Shown here piece by piece: positions 1 to 7,385 of a stretch of 31,553 nt of DNA. The position numbers and the translations under genes are program-made. A model generated the notes under the pieces. That model was not told the origin of the DNA, made no database searches, and was given only the letters and a program-made list of their open reading frames with translations. Each line of letters opens with the position of its first letter. Positions within the stretch are counted from its first letter, which is position 1. Where the stretch lies: contig CAVUWY010000001.1 of the NCBI GenBank assembly GCA_963745405.1, forward strand, positions 1 to 31,553, written 5' to 3'. The stretch comes from C-114 sp963745405 (lineage in GTDB: Bacteria; Chloroflexota; Limnocylindria; Limnocylindrales; CSP1-4).

Positions 1-1560
1 TCGCCGCCCGCACCTGAACCGCCGCCTGTGGCTCCGCCGCCGCCCGCGGCTCCGACGCCGCCCGCGGCTCCGACGCCGCCTCCGACCCCCGCGGCCGCAG
101 CGGCTATCCCGCCGGCGCCTCCGGCGGTACCCGAGCCCGAGGCCGCGACACCGGTCGAGTCCACCGAGAAGGATGGCCCGAAGGCCCGCCGATGGCGCAC
201 CGACACGGCTGCCGCGACGGCGGCCGCGCTCGCCGCCGCCGATGCGGTCCCGAGTGAGGCCGCGCCGCTCCCCGGCGCCTCGGTGCCGCCGGCCGAAGAT
301 CCACTCGCGCCCGCCGAGCAGGCCGCCGCCGAGGAGATCGTGCCCGTAGCGGCCGAGCCAGCTCCCGAGCCAGCCGTGGCTCCAGCGCACCCGGCAGAAC
401 CGCCGCCACCGCCGGTCGTGGCGGCTCCCGTCGTGGTCCCGGCCCCGCCGCCCGTCGCCCCGGCCCCCGCGCCGGTCGAGGAACCGACGCCTGCATCTCC
501 CCCGACATCTGCGACGCCCGCTCCGTGGCTCATCGCCGGCGGTGCAGCCGCCGCCGGTGCGGCCGCGGCCGGGGCCGGCGCCGTCGCCGCCGCGGGCGGC
601 TCCACCCCCGCGTTCACCCCGCCGCCCGTTGATCCACTCGCCGTCGAACCCGAGGCCATCACGGAGGTCGTCCGGACCGCCCCCCCGACCGGACCGATCG
701 ACACGCCGTGGGCCAAGACCGAGACTGAGCGGACCGAGATCCAGACCGTCCGGCCGCCAGAGGAGATCGTCCGCCCGGCCGGACCGGCCGGCATCATCTG
801 CCCGGCCTGCGCCACCGAGAACGAGCCGTCCCGCCGGTTCTGCAAGTCGTGCGGGACGCTGCTCGTCGCTCCGGTCCCGACCCCCGTGGTGCGGTCGACG
901 CCGAAGGCCCGCTCATTCCGCCTCGTCCTCCTCGTGCCGATCCTCCTCGCGGCGGGACTTCTCGGCTTCGGCGGCACCGTCCTCCTCCGCGGCGGCCTCG
1001 GCGGCTCGGGCGCCACGGCCGCGCCGTCAGCCGGGTCGAGCGGTGCCGCCCACGCATCGGCGCCATCGGGATCGGCCAAGGCTTCGCCGGGTCCGTCGGC
1101 CAAGCAGACGACGGTCACGGTCCCGATCACCAACGCCAAGGCCTCGTCCACGCTCGGCGATCTGGCGAAGTACGCCGCGCCGCAGGCGATCGACGGGAAC
1201 CTGTCGACGAGCTGGCAGGAGGGGAAGGCGATCGAGAAGGGCCAGTACATCGAGCTCTTCGTCGGAGGGCCGGCCGACATCCAGTCGATCACGATCTGGG
1301 CGGGGGCGCAGGCCGCCTCGGCGAACTACTTCGGCAACCTCAGGCCCCATCACATCCTCGTCCGCTTCGACAGCGGCCCGGACCAACCGTGGGAGCTCAA
1401 GGACGTCTTCAAGTCGCAGAAGATCGGCATCTCGGGGAAGGTGGACTCGGTCGTCCGGATCACCATCGTCGACACGTACGCCTCGAAGAAGACCGCCCTC
1501 GCCGGCAGTCCGTTCGACGACTGCGCCATCAGCGAGGTCCAGCTGAACGGCGCTCCGTAG
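1..1560 (+). CDS. Zinc-ribbon, single-TM protein with C-terminal discoidin-like domain (5' partial)
   Basis: The frame is open from the first base, so the gene begins upstream; the first in-window start (GTG at 28) is not trusted. About 250 residues of Pro/Ala-rich low-complexity sequence come first, with a Gly/Ala stretch near 535-600. A CxxC...CxxC zinc ribbon follows, with cysteine codons at 799, 808, 841 and 850. A membrane segment lies at about 919-985, then a Ser/Ala/Gly linker. The last 145 residues resemble the F5/8 type C (discoidin) or NADase-type glycan-binding fold: the start matches an 'ASSTL..YAAPQAIDGNLSTSW' pattern (about 1141-1215) and later strands contain 'IELFVGG' and 'ITIWAG'. 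In known proteins of this layout the C-terminal domain sits outside the membrane and binds glycan or another ligand. The ligand cannot be told here. Confidence 0.8.
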   Translation, partial: SPPAPEPPPVAPPPPAAPTPPAAPTPPPTPAAAAAIPPAPPAVPEPEAATPVESTEKDGPKARRWRTDTAAATAAALAAADAVPSEAAPLPGASVPPAEDPLAPAEQAAAEEIVPVAAEPAPEPAVAPAHPAEPPPPPVVAAPVVVPAPPPVAPAPAPVEEPTPASPPTSATPAPWLIAGGAAAAGAAAAGAGAVAAAGGSTPAFTPPPVDPLAVEPEAITEVVRTAPPTGPIDTPWAKTETERTEIQTVRPPEEIVRPAGPAGIICPACATENEPSRRFCKSCGTLLVAPVPTPVVRSTPKARSFRLVLLVPILLAAGLLGFGGTVLLRGGLGGSGATAAPSAGSSGAAHASAPSGSAKASPGPSAKQTTVTVPITNAKASSTLGDLAKYAAPQAIDGNLSTSWQEGKAIEKGQYIELFVGGPADIQSITIWAGAQAASANYFGNLRPHHILVRFDSGPDQPWELKDVFKSQKIGISGKVDSVVRITIVDTYASKKTALAGSPFDDCAISEVQLNGAP

Positions 1561-1585
1561 CCGAGACCTCAGCGCCGCGCCGGCT

Positions 1586-2617
1586 TCACCCGGGCGAGAG
1601 GCAGCGGATCGTCCAGCGCCGATCGGCGTCCTGGACGCCGCCGGCGATGAGACCCTGTTTCAGGAGGTCCCGGAGGACTGCGACCGGCTGACCGCGGATC
1701 CCGCGGAGGAGGCCCAGCGCCGAGAGCTCCGCGGCGGCGTCGGCGACGGTGAGCTCGCGGGCCAGGCGGCGGCAGGCGATCGACTGGAGGGCCCGGTTGA
1801 CGGCCTCGAGATCGACCTTCGCAGCGGTCCCGGTCGGGCGCGTGCCGCCCGCGCCTGTCCCGCCTCCGGCGGTCGCGGTCGCCGCGCTCGGTGATGCCGG
1901 TCGCGGCTCGAGCGGTCGGGCGCGGCCCGATTCCGCGGCACCGTCGGCGTCGCCCGCGGGTACGTCGACGACCGTCGAGCCGGGTGCGGGGTCCTCGGGC
2001 GGTCGCGGCTCCACCGTCCCGCTGAGACCGTGCGCCTTGCGGGAGCCAGTCGCGTCCTCGAGATTGGCGAACGGGAGGATGACGGTCCGGTCGCGCAGGC
2101 GAGGGGCGGCTTCGAGCGACGTGTCCACGGACGCCGCGAAGGCCGACAGGATGGCGTCCTCGTATTCCTCCGACGCGTCGGTCTCGGCCCACCAGATGCG
2201 GGCCCGAGGGAGGCCCTTGAGCGTCCTGAGCCAGGCCCCGCCGGCATGCGGACGTCTATCGCCGAGGGGCGTCCGGTAGAGCGCCCCGACCCGACCGCCT
2301 ATCGAGGCCGACGTCATCCCGACGTAGAGGACGGTCTGGCCGGGCAGCCAGAACTCGTGGAGCCGGGCCGCCACCTCGCGGGACGTCGGGCGGTGGCCGT
2401 CGAGGCGGAAGGCCGGCAGCCGCTCGATCCAGCTACCGACCGCAGTCAGCTCGACCGGTGCGTCGGCGAGCCCCTCGGACCACTCGACCACGTAGACGCC
2501 CGGCCGGCTCGACTGGACGGGGCGGCCCCACGTCACCGGCCCGTCGGCCATGAGGCCGACGGCGCGGAGGAGTTCGGCGGCCCCGAGGGGGCGGGGGAGG
2601 GGGGCGGGCGACGTCAC
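1586..2617 (-). CDS. GIY-YIG-like domain protein with C-terminal helical (HTH-like) region
   Basis: The 343-aa product starts at GTG 2617, with a GGA-containing Shine-Dalgarno about 8 nt upstream. The frame is open further upstream, but that extension lies antisense to the gnd gene and reads as shadow. Residues 40-43 (GVYV) and 97-100 (LYVG) look like the two halves of a GIY-YIG nuclease motif, followed by a GGRVGALYRT segment that could supply the conserved Arg. The spacing between the halves (about 55 residues) is much longer than usual, so this is a divergent member or a fold with an insertion. After an Ala/Pro/Gly-rich linker the last 75 residues form a predicted all-helical domain. The gene is divergent from gnd, and TAGCAT on the minus strand at 2661-2666 is a possible -10. 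Role unknown; nucleic-acid processing is inference. Confidence 0.7.
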   Translation of the reverse strand: MTSPAPLPRPLGAAELLRAVGLMADGPVTWGRPVQSSRPGVYVVEWSEGLADAPVELTAVGSWIERLPAFRLDGHRPTSREVAARLHEFWLPGQTVLYVGMTSASIGGRVGALYRTPLGDRRPHAGGAWLRTLKGLPRARIWWAETDASEEYEDAILSAFAASVDTSLEAAPRLRDRTVILPFANLEDATGSRKAHGLSGTVEPRPPEDPAPGSTVVDVPAGDADGAAESGRARPLEPRPASPSAATATAGGGTGAGGTRPTGTAAKVDLEAVNRALQSIACRRLARELTVADAAAELSALGLLRGIRGQPVAVLRDLLKQGLIAGGVQDADRRWTIRCLSPG

Positions 2618-2737
2618 GGCTCGTCCTTCGGCGACGGTGGCGGGGCGGGCTTGCCCGTGGATGCTAGCCGACACGTCCGGACTCCGCCCGGCCGTATCCT
2701 TGGCGGGCAGGCGACGAACGGCGATCGAGGTGGCGAG

Positions 2738-3754
2738 ATGCAGCTGGGGATGGTGGGCCTCGGGCGGATGGGCGCGAACATCGTCCGCCGGCTCATGCGC
2801 GACGGACACGAGTGCGTCGTCTGGACGAGGACCGCGGCCACCGTCCAGGGGCTGGCCGCCGAAGGGGCGATCGGGGCGAACGATCTCGACGACTTCGTGG
2901 CCCGCCTGACCCCGCCGCGCGTCGCCTGGGTCATGGTCCCGGCCGCCGCGACCGAGGCGATGATCGACGAACTGGCGGCCCGGATGTCGCCGGGCGACAC
3001 GATCATCGACGGCGGCAACAGCTACTACCACGACGACATCCGGCGGGCCGCCGCGCTGGCCGGCCGGGGCATCCACTACGTCGACATCGGGACGAGCGGC
3101 GGCGTCTTCGGGCTCGAGCGCGGGTTCTGCCTCATGATCGGCGGAGAGGAGGACGTCGTCAGCCGGCTCGAGCCGCTCTTCCGGACCATCGCTCCCGGTA
3201 TCGCCGCCGCGGACCGGACGCCGGGGCGGAGCGGCGACCCGTCGGCCGCCGAGCAGGGCTTCCTCCACTGCGGACCGGCCGGCGCCGGGCACTTCGTGAA
3301 GATGGTCCACAACGGGATCGAGTACGGGATCATGGCCGCCTACGCGGAGGGCTTCAACATCCTCGCCCACGCCAACATCGGGCGGGCCGACCGGGCGGTC
3401 AACGCGGAGACGACCCCGCTCCGCGAGCCGGCCCACTACCAGTACGACATCGATGTCCCGTCCGTCGCCGAGGTCTGGCGACGGGGCAGCGTCGTCGCCT
3501 CATGGCTCCTCGACCTGACCGCCCACGCCCTGTCGGTCTCGCCGACCCTCGACGAGTTCGACGGCCGGGTGTCCGATTCGGGCGAGGGCCGCTGGACGAT
3601 GCTGGCCGCCATCGACGAGGGCGTCCCGGCCCACGTCCTCTCGGCTGCCCTGTTCGACCGCTTCGAGTCACGCGGCGAATTGGAGTTCGCCAACCGGCTC
3701 TTGTCGGCGATGCGCAAGGAATTCGGCGGCCACGACGAGCAGCACCCCGGCTGA
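2738..3754 (+). CDS. gnd: 6-phosphogluconate dehydrogenase, decarboxylating, short form
   Basis: The 338-aa product oxidatively decarboxylates 6-phosphogluconate to ribulose 5-phosphate in the pentose phosphate pathway and acts in the cytoplasm. The N-terminal dinucleotide-binding motif GLGRMG is at residues 7-12. The family signatures IDGGNSYYHDD and GPAGAGHFVKMVHNGIEYG, which carry the catalytic Lys and substrate-binding His-Asn, are both intact. The length matches the short (about 300-340 aa) YqeC/GndA-type enzymes, not the 470-aa form; members of the short class often use NAD+. The start ATG has a GAGG Shine-Dalgarno (2727-2730). Upstream TATCCT at 2695-2700 could be the -10. It stands alone, divergent from the GIY-YIG-like gene. 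Confidence 0.93.
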   Translation: MQLGMVGLGRMGANIVRRLMRDGHECVVWTRTAATVQGLAAEGAIGANDLDDFVARLTPPRVAWVMVPAAATEAMIDELAARMSPGDTIIDGGNSYYHDDIRRAAALAGRGIHYVDIGTSGGVFGLERGFCLMIGGEEDVVSRLEPLFRTIAPGIAAADRTPGRSGDPSAAEQGFLHCGPAGAGHFVKMVHNGIEYGIMAAYAEGFNILAHANIGRADRAVNAETTPLREPAHYQYDIDVPSVAEVWRRGSVVASWLLDLTAHALSVSPTLDEFDGRVSDSGEGRWTMLAAIDEGVPAHVLSAALFDRFESRGELEFANRLLSAMRKEFGGHDEQHPG

Positions 3755-3790
3755 TCCGGGGGCGTCGGGGGGGGTGCGCGGGCGCGGATC

Positions 3791-4264
3791 CTAGGTCGTC
3801 GCCGCCGGTGGGGCGGAGGCCGTCTCTCGATCGAGGCGGGCGAGCGTCTCGCGGAGCTGGGCCGAGAACTGGCGGCTGCCGCCGAGCGCGACGAGGACGC
3901 CGACCAGGCGGCCCTTAAAGCCGCGGCCGGTCCGCTGGAAATCGACCTCCACGTGGCAGCCGCCGTCCCGCGCCGTGACCCGGTACAGGATCCTGGTCCC
4001 CGGCTCGAAGGACGGCGAATCCTGCAGCGTGAGCTCGACCAGACCGGGCGTCGACCAGTCGTAGCGTTCGTGGGCCCAGACGCCGCCGAGGAAGTCGGTC
4101 CCCTCGTTGACGTCTGCCCAGTCCGGGCCGACCTCGTTGACCGCGTAGAACTTCGGCGAGAGGTTGGGCCACAGCCGGGGCCGGTCCGGCGAGAAGTCGG
4201 TCAGGGCGGCGATGAACCGCTCGGCCGGGATCGACCCATCGGCGGCGTAGTGGATCTTCGCCAT
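3791..4264 (-). CDS. SRPBCC-family (START/Bet v1-like) protein
   Basis: This 157-aa protein begins MAKIHYAADGSIPAERFIAAL and has the alternating strand pattern and long C-terminal helix of the SRPBCC fold (polyketide cyclase/dehydrase type), a hydrophobic-ligand pocket. The start is well fixed by a strong GGGGGAGGAG Shine-Dalgarno just upstream. It has no signal peptide or membrane segment, so it is probably cytoplasmic. The small membrane-protein gene lies about 25 bp upstream on the same strand, so the two may be cotranscribed. The family is too broad to assign a ligand or reaction. Confidence 0.82.
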   Translation of the reverse strand: MAKIHYAADGSIPAERFIAALTDFSPDRPRLWPNLSPKFYAVNEVGPDWADVNEGTDFLGGVWAHERYDWSTPGLVELTLQDSPSFEPGTRILYRVTARDGGCHVEVDFQRTGRGFKGRLVGVLVALGGSRQFSAQLRETLARLDRETASAPPAATT

Positions 4265-4289
4265 CGCGCTCCTCCCCCGTCAGTCGGCG

Positions 4290-4487
4290 TCAGGGACGGA
4301 CGGTGCGGGCGTGGCGGACCTCGGCCACGAGGAGGACCGCCGCCACCACGATCAGGGCCACCCCGACGTACTCCCAGAACGAGCTGCCGGACATGGCGCT
4401 CCCTCCGATCGCACCGCTGCCCTGGCCGATCCAGGCGAGTCCGACGAGGGCGACGATGGCGGCGACGATGAGGCGAGCGGGACGCAT
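4290..4487 (-). CDS. Small two-TM membrane protein
   Basis: This 65-aa protein starts MRPARLIVAAIVALVGLAWIG. It has two membrane segments, at about residues 5-22 and 38-55, and a short basic tail. The ATG at 4487 has an AAAGG Shine-Dalgarno upstream; the frame extends to 4784, but the extra part is Arg-rich shadow sequence. It is followed closely by the SRPBCC gene and is probably in the same transcription unit. No recognised family. Confidence 0.6.
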   Translation of the reverse strand: MRPARLIVAAIVALVGLAWIGQGSGAIGGSAMSGSSFWEYVGVALIVVAAVLLVAEVRHARTVRP

Positions 4488-4752
4488 GACAGGACCTTTC
4501 GTGGCGACGCGTGAAGCGACCGATCTCGATCGATGGAGGTTCGCCGGTCGGCACCGCCCCGGTTCTCGTCCATCGGCAGCCGCCCGGCGGTCGATCCGCC
4601 CAACGATACCCCGGCGAACCGACGACGTCGTCAGCCGCCGGCTGTGCCGTCGCCAGGGCTGACGCACGGGCGGCGACCCGAGACGGAACAGCCGCCGGGC
4701 GTCACGATGGTCGTCCGCGATGCGGAGCAACGCACAGCCGGAGGCAGCAATC

Positions 4753-4998
4753 ATGGCCGAACTCGACATCTTCACCACGATCAACGCGCTGTCCGACGAG
4801 GAGGAGGCCCTCTACGAACACGCGGGCGACGGCCACGGCCTGACGGCCGGGGAACTCGACCGGATCGCCGAGATCAAGGTCCAGCTCGACCGTTGCTATG
4901 ACCTCCTCCACCAGCGGGCGGGCCGGAGGGCGGCCGGGCTCGATCCGAACGAGGCCGCCGCCCGCCCGGCCGCGGTCGTCGAGACGTATGAGCAGTGA
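4753..4998 (+). CDS. DUF2630 family protein
   Basis: This 81-aa soluble, mostly helical protein matches the DUF2630 pattern: an N-terminal 'INALSDEEEALYEHAG' segment, then 'IAEIKVQLDRCYDLLHQR', then 'GLDPNEAAARP..VVETYEQ' at the end. The family is typical of actinobacteria and Chloroflexota and its role is unknown. The ATG at 4753 is preceded by GGAGG at 4740-4744. The stop overlaps the nitroreductase start by 11 bp, implying an operon with translational coupling. Confidence 0.88.
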   Translation: MAELDIFTTINALSDEEEALYEHAGDGHGLTAGELDRIAEIKVQLDRCYDLLHQRAGRRAAGLDPNEAAARPAAVVETYEQ

Positions 4999-5557
4999 CC
5001 CGAGTGGGCCGACGGCGGGGGAACGGACTCGATCGCTTCGGCGGGTCCGCCAGATCCGCGAGTTCGTCCCGGAACCACTGACCGACGCCGAGGTCGACGC
5101 GATCGTCGACGCGGCGCGCTGGTCCGGCAGCAGCCGGAACGTCCAGCCGTGGCGGTTCATCGTCCTGCGGGAGCTCGACACCCTGCGGCGCCTGGCGGAG
5201 ATCGGCGCGCCCCAGACCTTCCCCCTGGCCACGGCCGTCGCCGCGATCGCCCTCGTCGTCCCGGCCGATCCGGCGGATGCGATCTGGGTCGCCTATGACG
5301 AGGGTCGGGCGACCGAGCGGATCCTCATCGCGGCCGGCGAGCTCGGACTCGGTGCCGGCATCACCTGGATCCGGCGCGATATCGAGCCCCGAGTCGCCGA
5401 GCTCCTCGGCCTCCCGGACGACCGCATCGTCCGGACGATCGTCGCGATCGGCCACCCCTCGGAGGCCGCCCGACGACCGAAGTCGGCGCCGGGCACCGCC
5501 CGCCTGCCGCGCCCCGAGGTGGTCTTTCCCGAACGCTGGCCCGCGGACCGCAGCTGA
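4988..5557 (+). CDS. Nitroreductase family protein
   Basis: This 189-aa protein has the nitroreductase layout. The N-terminal 'RRVRQIREFVPEPLTDAEVDAIVDAARWSGSSRN.QPWRF' region binds the FMN phosphate through its Arg and Ser/Asn residues. The middle has 'GRATERILIAAGELGLGAGITWI', and the C-terminal half holds the 'IVAIGHPSEAAR' segment. Such enzymes reduce nitro compounds, quinones or flavins with NAD(P)H as homodimers; the substrate is not predictable. The chosen ATG overlaps the end of the DUF2630 gene. An open frame on the opposite strand covers the whole gene, but it comes from a frameshift in the serine hydrolase and is not considered real. Confidence 0.87.
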   Translation: MSSDPSGPTAGERTRSLRRVRQIREFVPEPLTDAEVDAIVDAARWSGSSRNVQPWRFIVLRELDTLRRLAEIGAPQTFPLATAVAAIALVVPADPADAIWVAYDEGRATERILIAAGELGLGAGITWIRRDIEPRVAELLGLPDDRIVRTIVAIGHPSEAARRPKSAPGTARLPRPEVVFPERWPADRS

Positions 5558-5600
5558 GGGTCCTCGGTCTGGCCACTCCGTTCCGGTCGGCCCGCGGCGT

Positions 5601-7165
5601 TCAGGGTCCGCCGGGCGAGGCTCCGGGATCGGATGACGCCGGCTCGGCCGACGGGGAGGAGTCGGGCCCGGACGGCGACGCTTCATCGATCGATGGCGAA
5701 GCGGCGTCGGTCGCGGTCGACGGGTCCCCGGCGGCGGCGGGGAGGTCGCCGACGGCGAGGCGAGGTCCCCCGACGGCGAGGTCAGATCTCCCGAGGGCTG
5801 GGCGAGATCCCCCGACGGCGATGGCTCGGGCGCCGATGGCAATGGAGGCGGAGGCGGCGGGGCCATCGCGATCTTCAGAAGGCTCGCCCCGAAGATATCC
5901 GGCCCGAAACGGTCCTGGTTCGTGGCAACCGCGATCGTGAAGCCGCTGTCCGGAAGGTACCGGATCGAGGCGCGCGCACCGTCGAGGCGTCCGTCGTGAC
6001 CGACCGTCCTATGGCCGTTGATCGTCACCTGGAACATGCCAAGGCCATACGGATGGTGCGAGCCGACTGCGAGGCTGTGCGAGACGTCGAGCATCGCCGT
6101 CAACGAGGCCGGCTCGAGGACCGAACCGGAGTAGAGGGCCCGTGCCCACCTCGCGAGATCGATCGAATCGGCAGCGATGTCCCCAGCGTCGCCCGCCGCG
6201 GTGACGACCGACGTGTACGGCGAGATCGCCGTTCCATCCGATTCGCTGATCCGCTTGAGGGTTGCGAACGGGCCGACGAGCTGATAGGACGTCGCGACCG
6301 TGCTCCGTCGGATCTCCGGGCCTTGGGCGAAGGTGGTTCCGAGGCCGAGGGGCGTGAGGAATCGGCGCCGGATCTCAGTCGTCGCCGAATGGCCCGTGAC
6401 GGCTCGAACGAGCTGGCCGAGCATCACGTAATTCGAGTTCGAGTAGTGCCAACAGCGACCTGGTCGGCAGTACGCCCCGAGCATGTAGTCGAGGGCTCGC
6501 GTCGAGCTCCAGCTGACGCGCTTGTGGGCGAGGATGGCCCTGTCGATGCGCGGGTTCGCGAAGAAGTCGTAGAGACCGCTCGTGTGGTCGAGCATCTCCC
6601 GGATGGTCACTGCCCCCGAAGCCTTCGCGTGCGGGAGCCACTTGCGGATCGGATCCGACAGCGAGAGTCGGTGTTCCTCCTGCAGCTGGAGGATGAGCGC
6701 GGCAAGGAACGTCTTGGAGATGCTCCCGATCGAGAAGGCCGTACTGGGTCTGACCGGGACTCGCCGGGACAGATCGGCCCACCCGCTGACCCCAGTCCAG
6801 GTCGTCCCGTCCGGCCAGATGATCGTCACGGACACCCCGGGGATCTTGTAGTGGGCCCAGAGACTGTCAAGGCGGGCCTGAAGTGCGGCCGTCGGGACGA
6901 TCGTCGGTGTTGCCGCAGCTGCCGCGGTGATCGCGGTCGCGGCCGCCCCGGCCCCGCCGCCAGGGGGTCCCGTAGCGACTGTCGGCTGCCCGGGCCCGGC
7001 GCCCGAGGTCGCGAAGGGGAGCGCCTGGGCCGAGAGCCGCTCGCCTCCCGTCCAGCCGCCGGCGACAAGCACGGCGACGATGACCGACGCGGCGGCGAGC
7101 ATGGCGCCGGTGCGACGCAGCCGCGTCCGGCGGGCCGGCATGGGCGGTGGATGCGCCTCCATCAC
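5601..7165 (-). CDS. Serine hydrolase, beta-lactamase class C / DD-peptidase fold, with frameshifted repeat tail
   Basis: The product has a membrane-anchor or signal segment (about residues 20-42) and an Ala/Gly/Pro-rich linker, so it acts outside the membrane. The catalytic domain carries S148-x-x-K151 in SIGSISKTFL, Y241-x-N243 in HYSNSNY, and a C-terminal HDGRLDG (HxG). It probably cleaves a peptide, ester or beta-lactam; DD-carboxypeptidase-like activity is inference. After the domain a tail repeats 'PSGDL' units. Near 5748 one repeat unit is a base shorter than its neighbours. In the raw frame the protein then runs on antisense through the nitroreductase gene to 4874. With one base restored it continues as Ser/Pro/Asp-rich sequence to the TGA at 5601-5603, which is the end used here. 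The promoter may be the minus-strand TTGACA/TATACA pair at 7296-7267. Confidence 0.8.
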
Positions 7166-7220
7166 GCCCAGCAGGGTACACGTCCGGCGCCACCATCCGG
7201 CCCCGTACCTTCTGGGGGAC

Positions 7221-7251
7221 TTGACAAGTCAATACCCCCCAGGGGTATACA
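7221..7251 (+). promoter_or_regulatory. Candidate promoter toward dnaG
   Basis: TTGACA at 7221-7226 and TATACA at 7246-7251 are separated by 19 bp, slightly long. It lies within overlapping dyads and reads toward dnaG, leaving a leader of about 125 nt. It faces a similar promoter on the other strand. Confidence 0.4.
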
Positions 7252-7266
7252 AATCGCCGATTTGGG

Positions 7267-7296
7267 TGTATATTGATGGCCGACGCGGCCTGTCAA
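7267..7296 (-). promoter_or_regulatory. Candidate promoter toward the serine hydrolase gene
   Basis: Read on the minus strand, TTGACA (7296-7291) is followed after 18 bp by TATACA (7272-7267). Transcription would start near 7260 and run into the serine hydrolase gene at 7165. Its -35 box is part of the 23-bp palindrome at 7287-7309. Confidence 0.4.
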
Positions 7297-7385
7297 GACT
7301 TGACAGGCCCTCAGTCATGTCCGGCAGGTTCAGCCGTTCGAGGCCTCCTCGAGTGGCGCGATGGGCCCCGGCACCAGGAGGTTCA

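Larger units (their letters stand above)
7218..7309. repeat. Cluster of four DNA dyads upstream of dnaG
   Basis: Four inverted repeats lie in about 90 bp. (1) TTGAC-AA-GTCAA at 7221-7232. (2) ATACCCC/GGGGTAT at 7232-7238 and 7242-7248 with a 3-nt loop. (3) CAAATC/GATTTG at 7250-7255 and 7259-7264 with a 3-nt loop. (4) A perfect palindrome at 7287-7309 with 11-bp arms GGCCTGTCAAG and CTTGACAGGCC around one central A. They cover both candidate promoters, so an operator role is likely but unproven. Confidence 0.75.

Noticed and set aside
2618..3436. Upstream extension of the GIY-YIG-like gene
   Set aside because: It is antisense to gnd, and the GTG at 2617 has a ribosome binding site.
3753..3800. 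Terminator hairpin after gnd (GATCCG/CGGATC)
   Set aside because: The loop is about 26 nt and no T-tract follows, so it is not convincing.
4874..5600. C-terminal extension of the serine hydrolase antisense to the nitroreductase
   Set aside because: Composition is Arg/Gly-rich shadow of a clear nitroreductase gene; a one-base correction gives a natural end at 5603.
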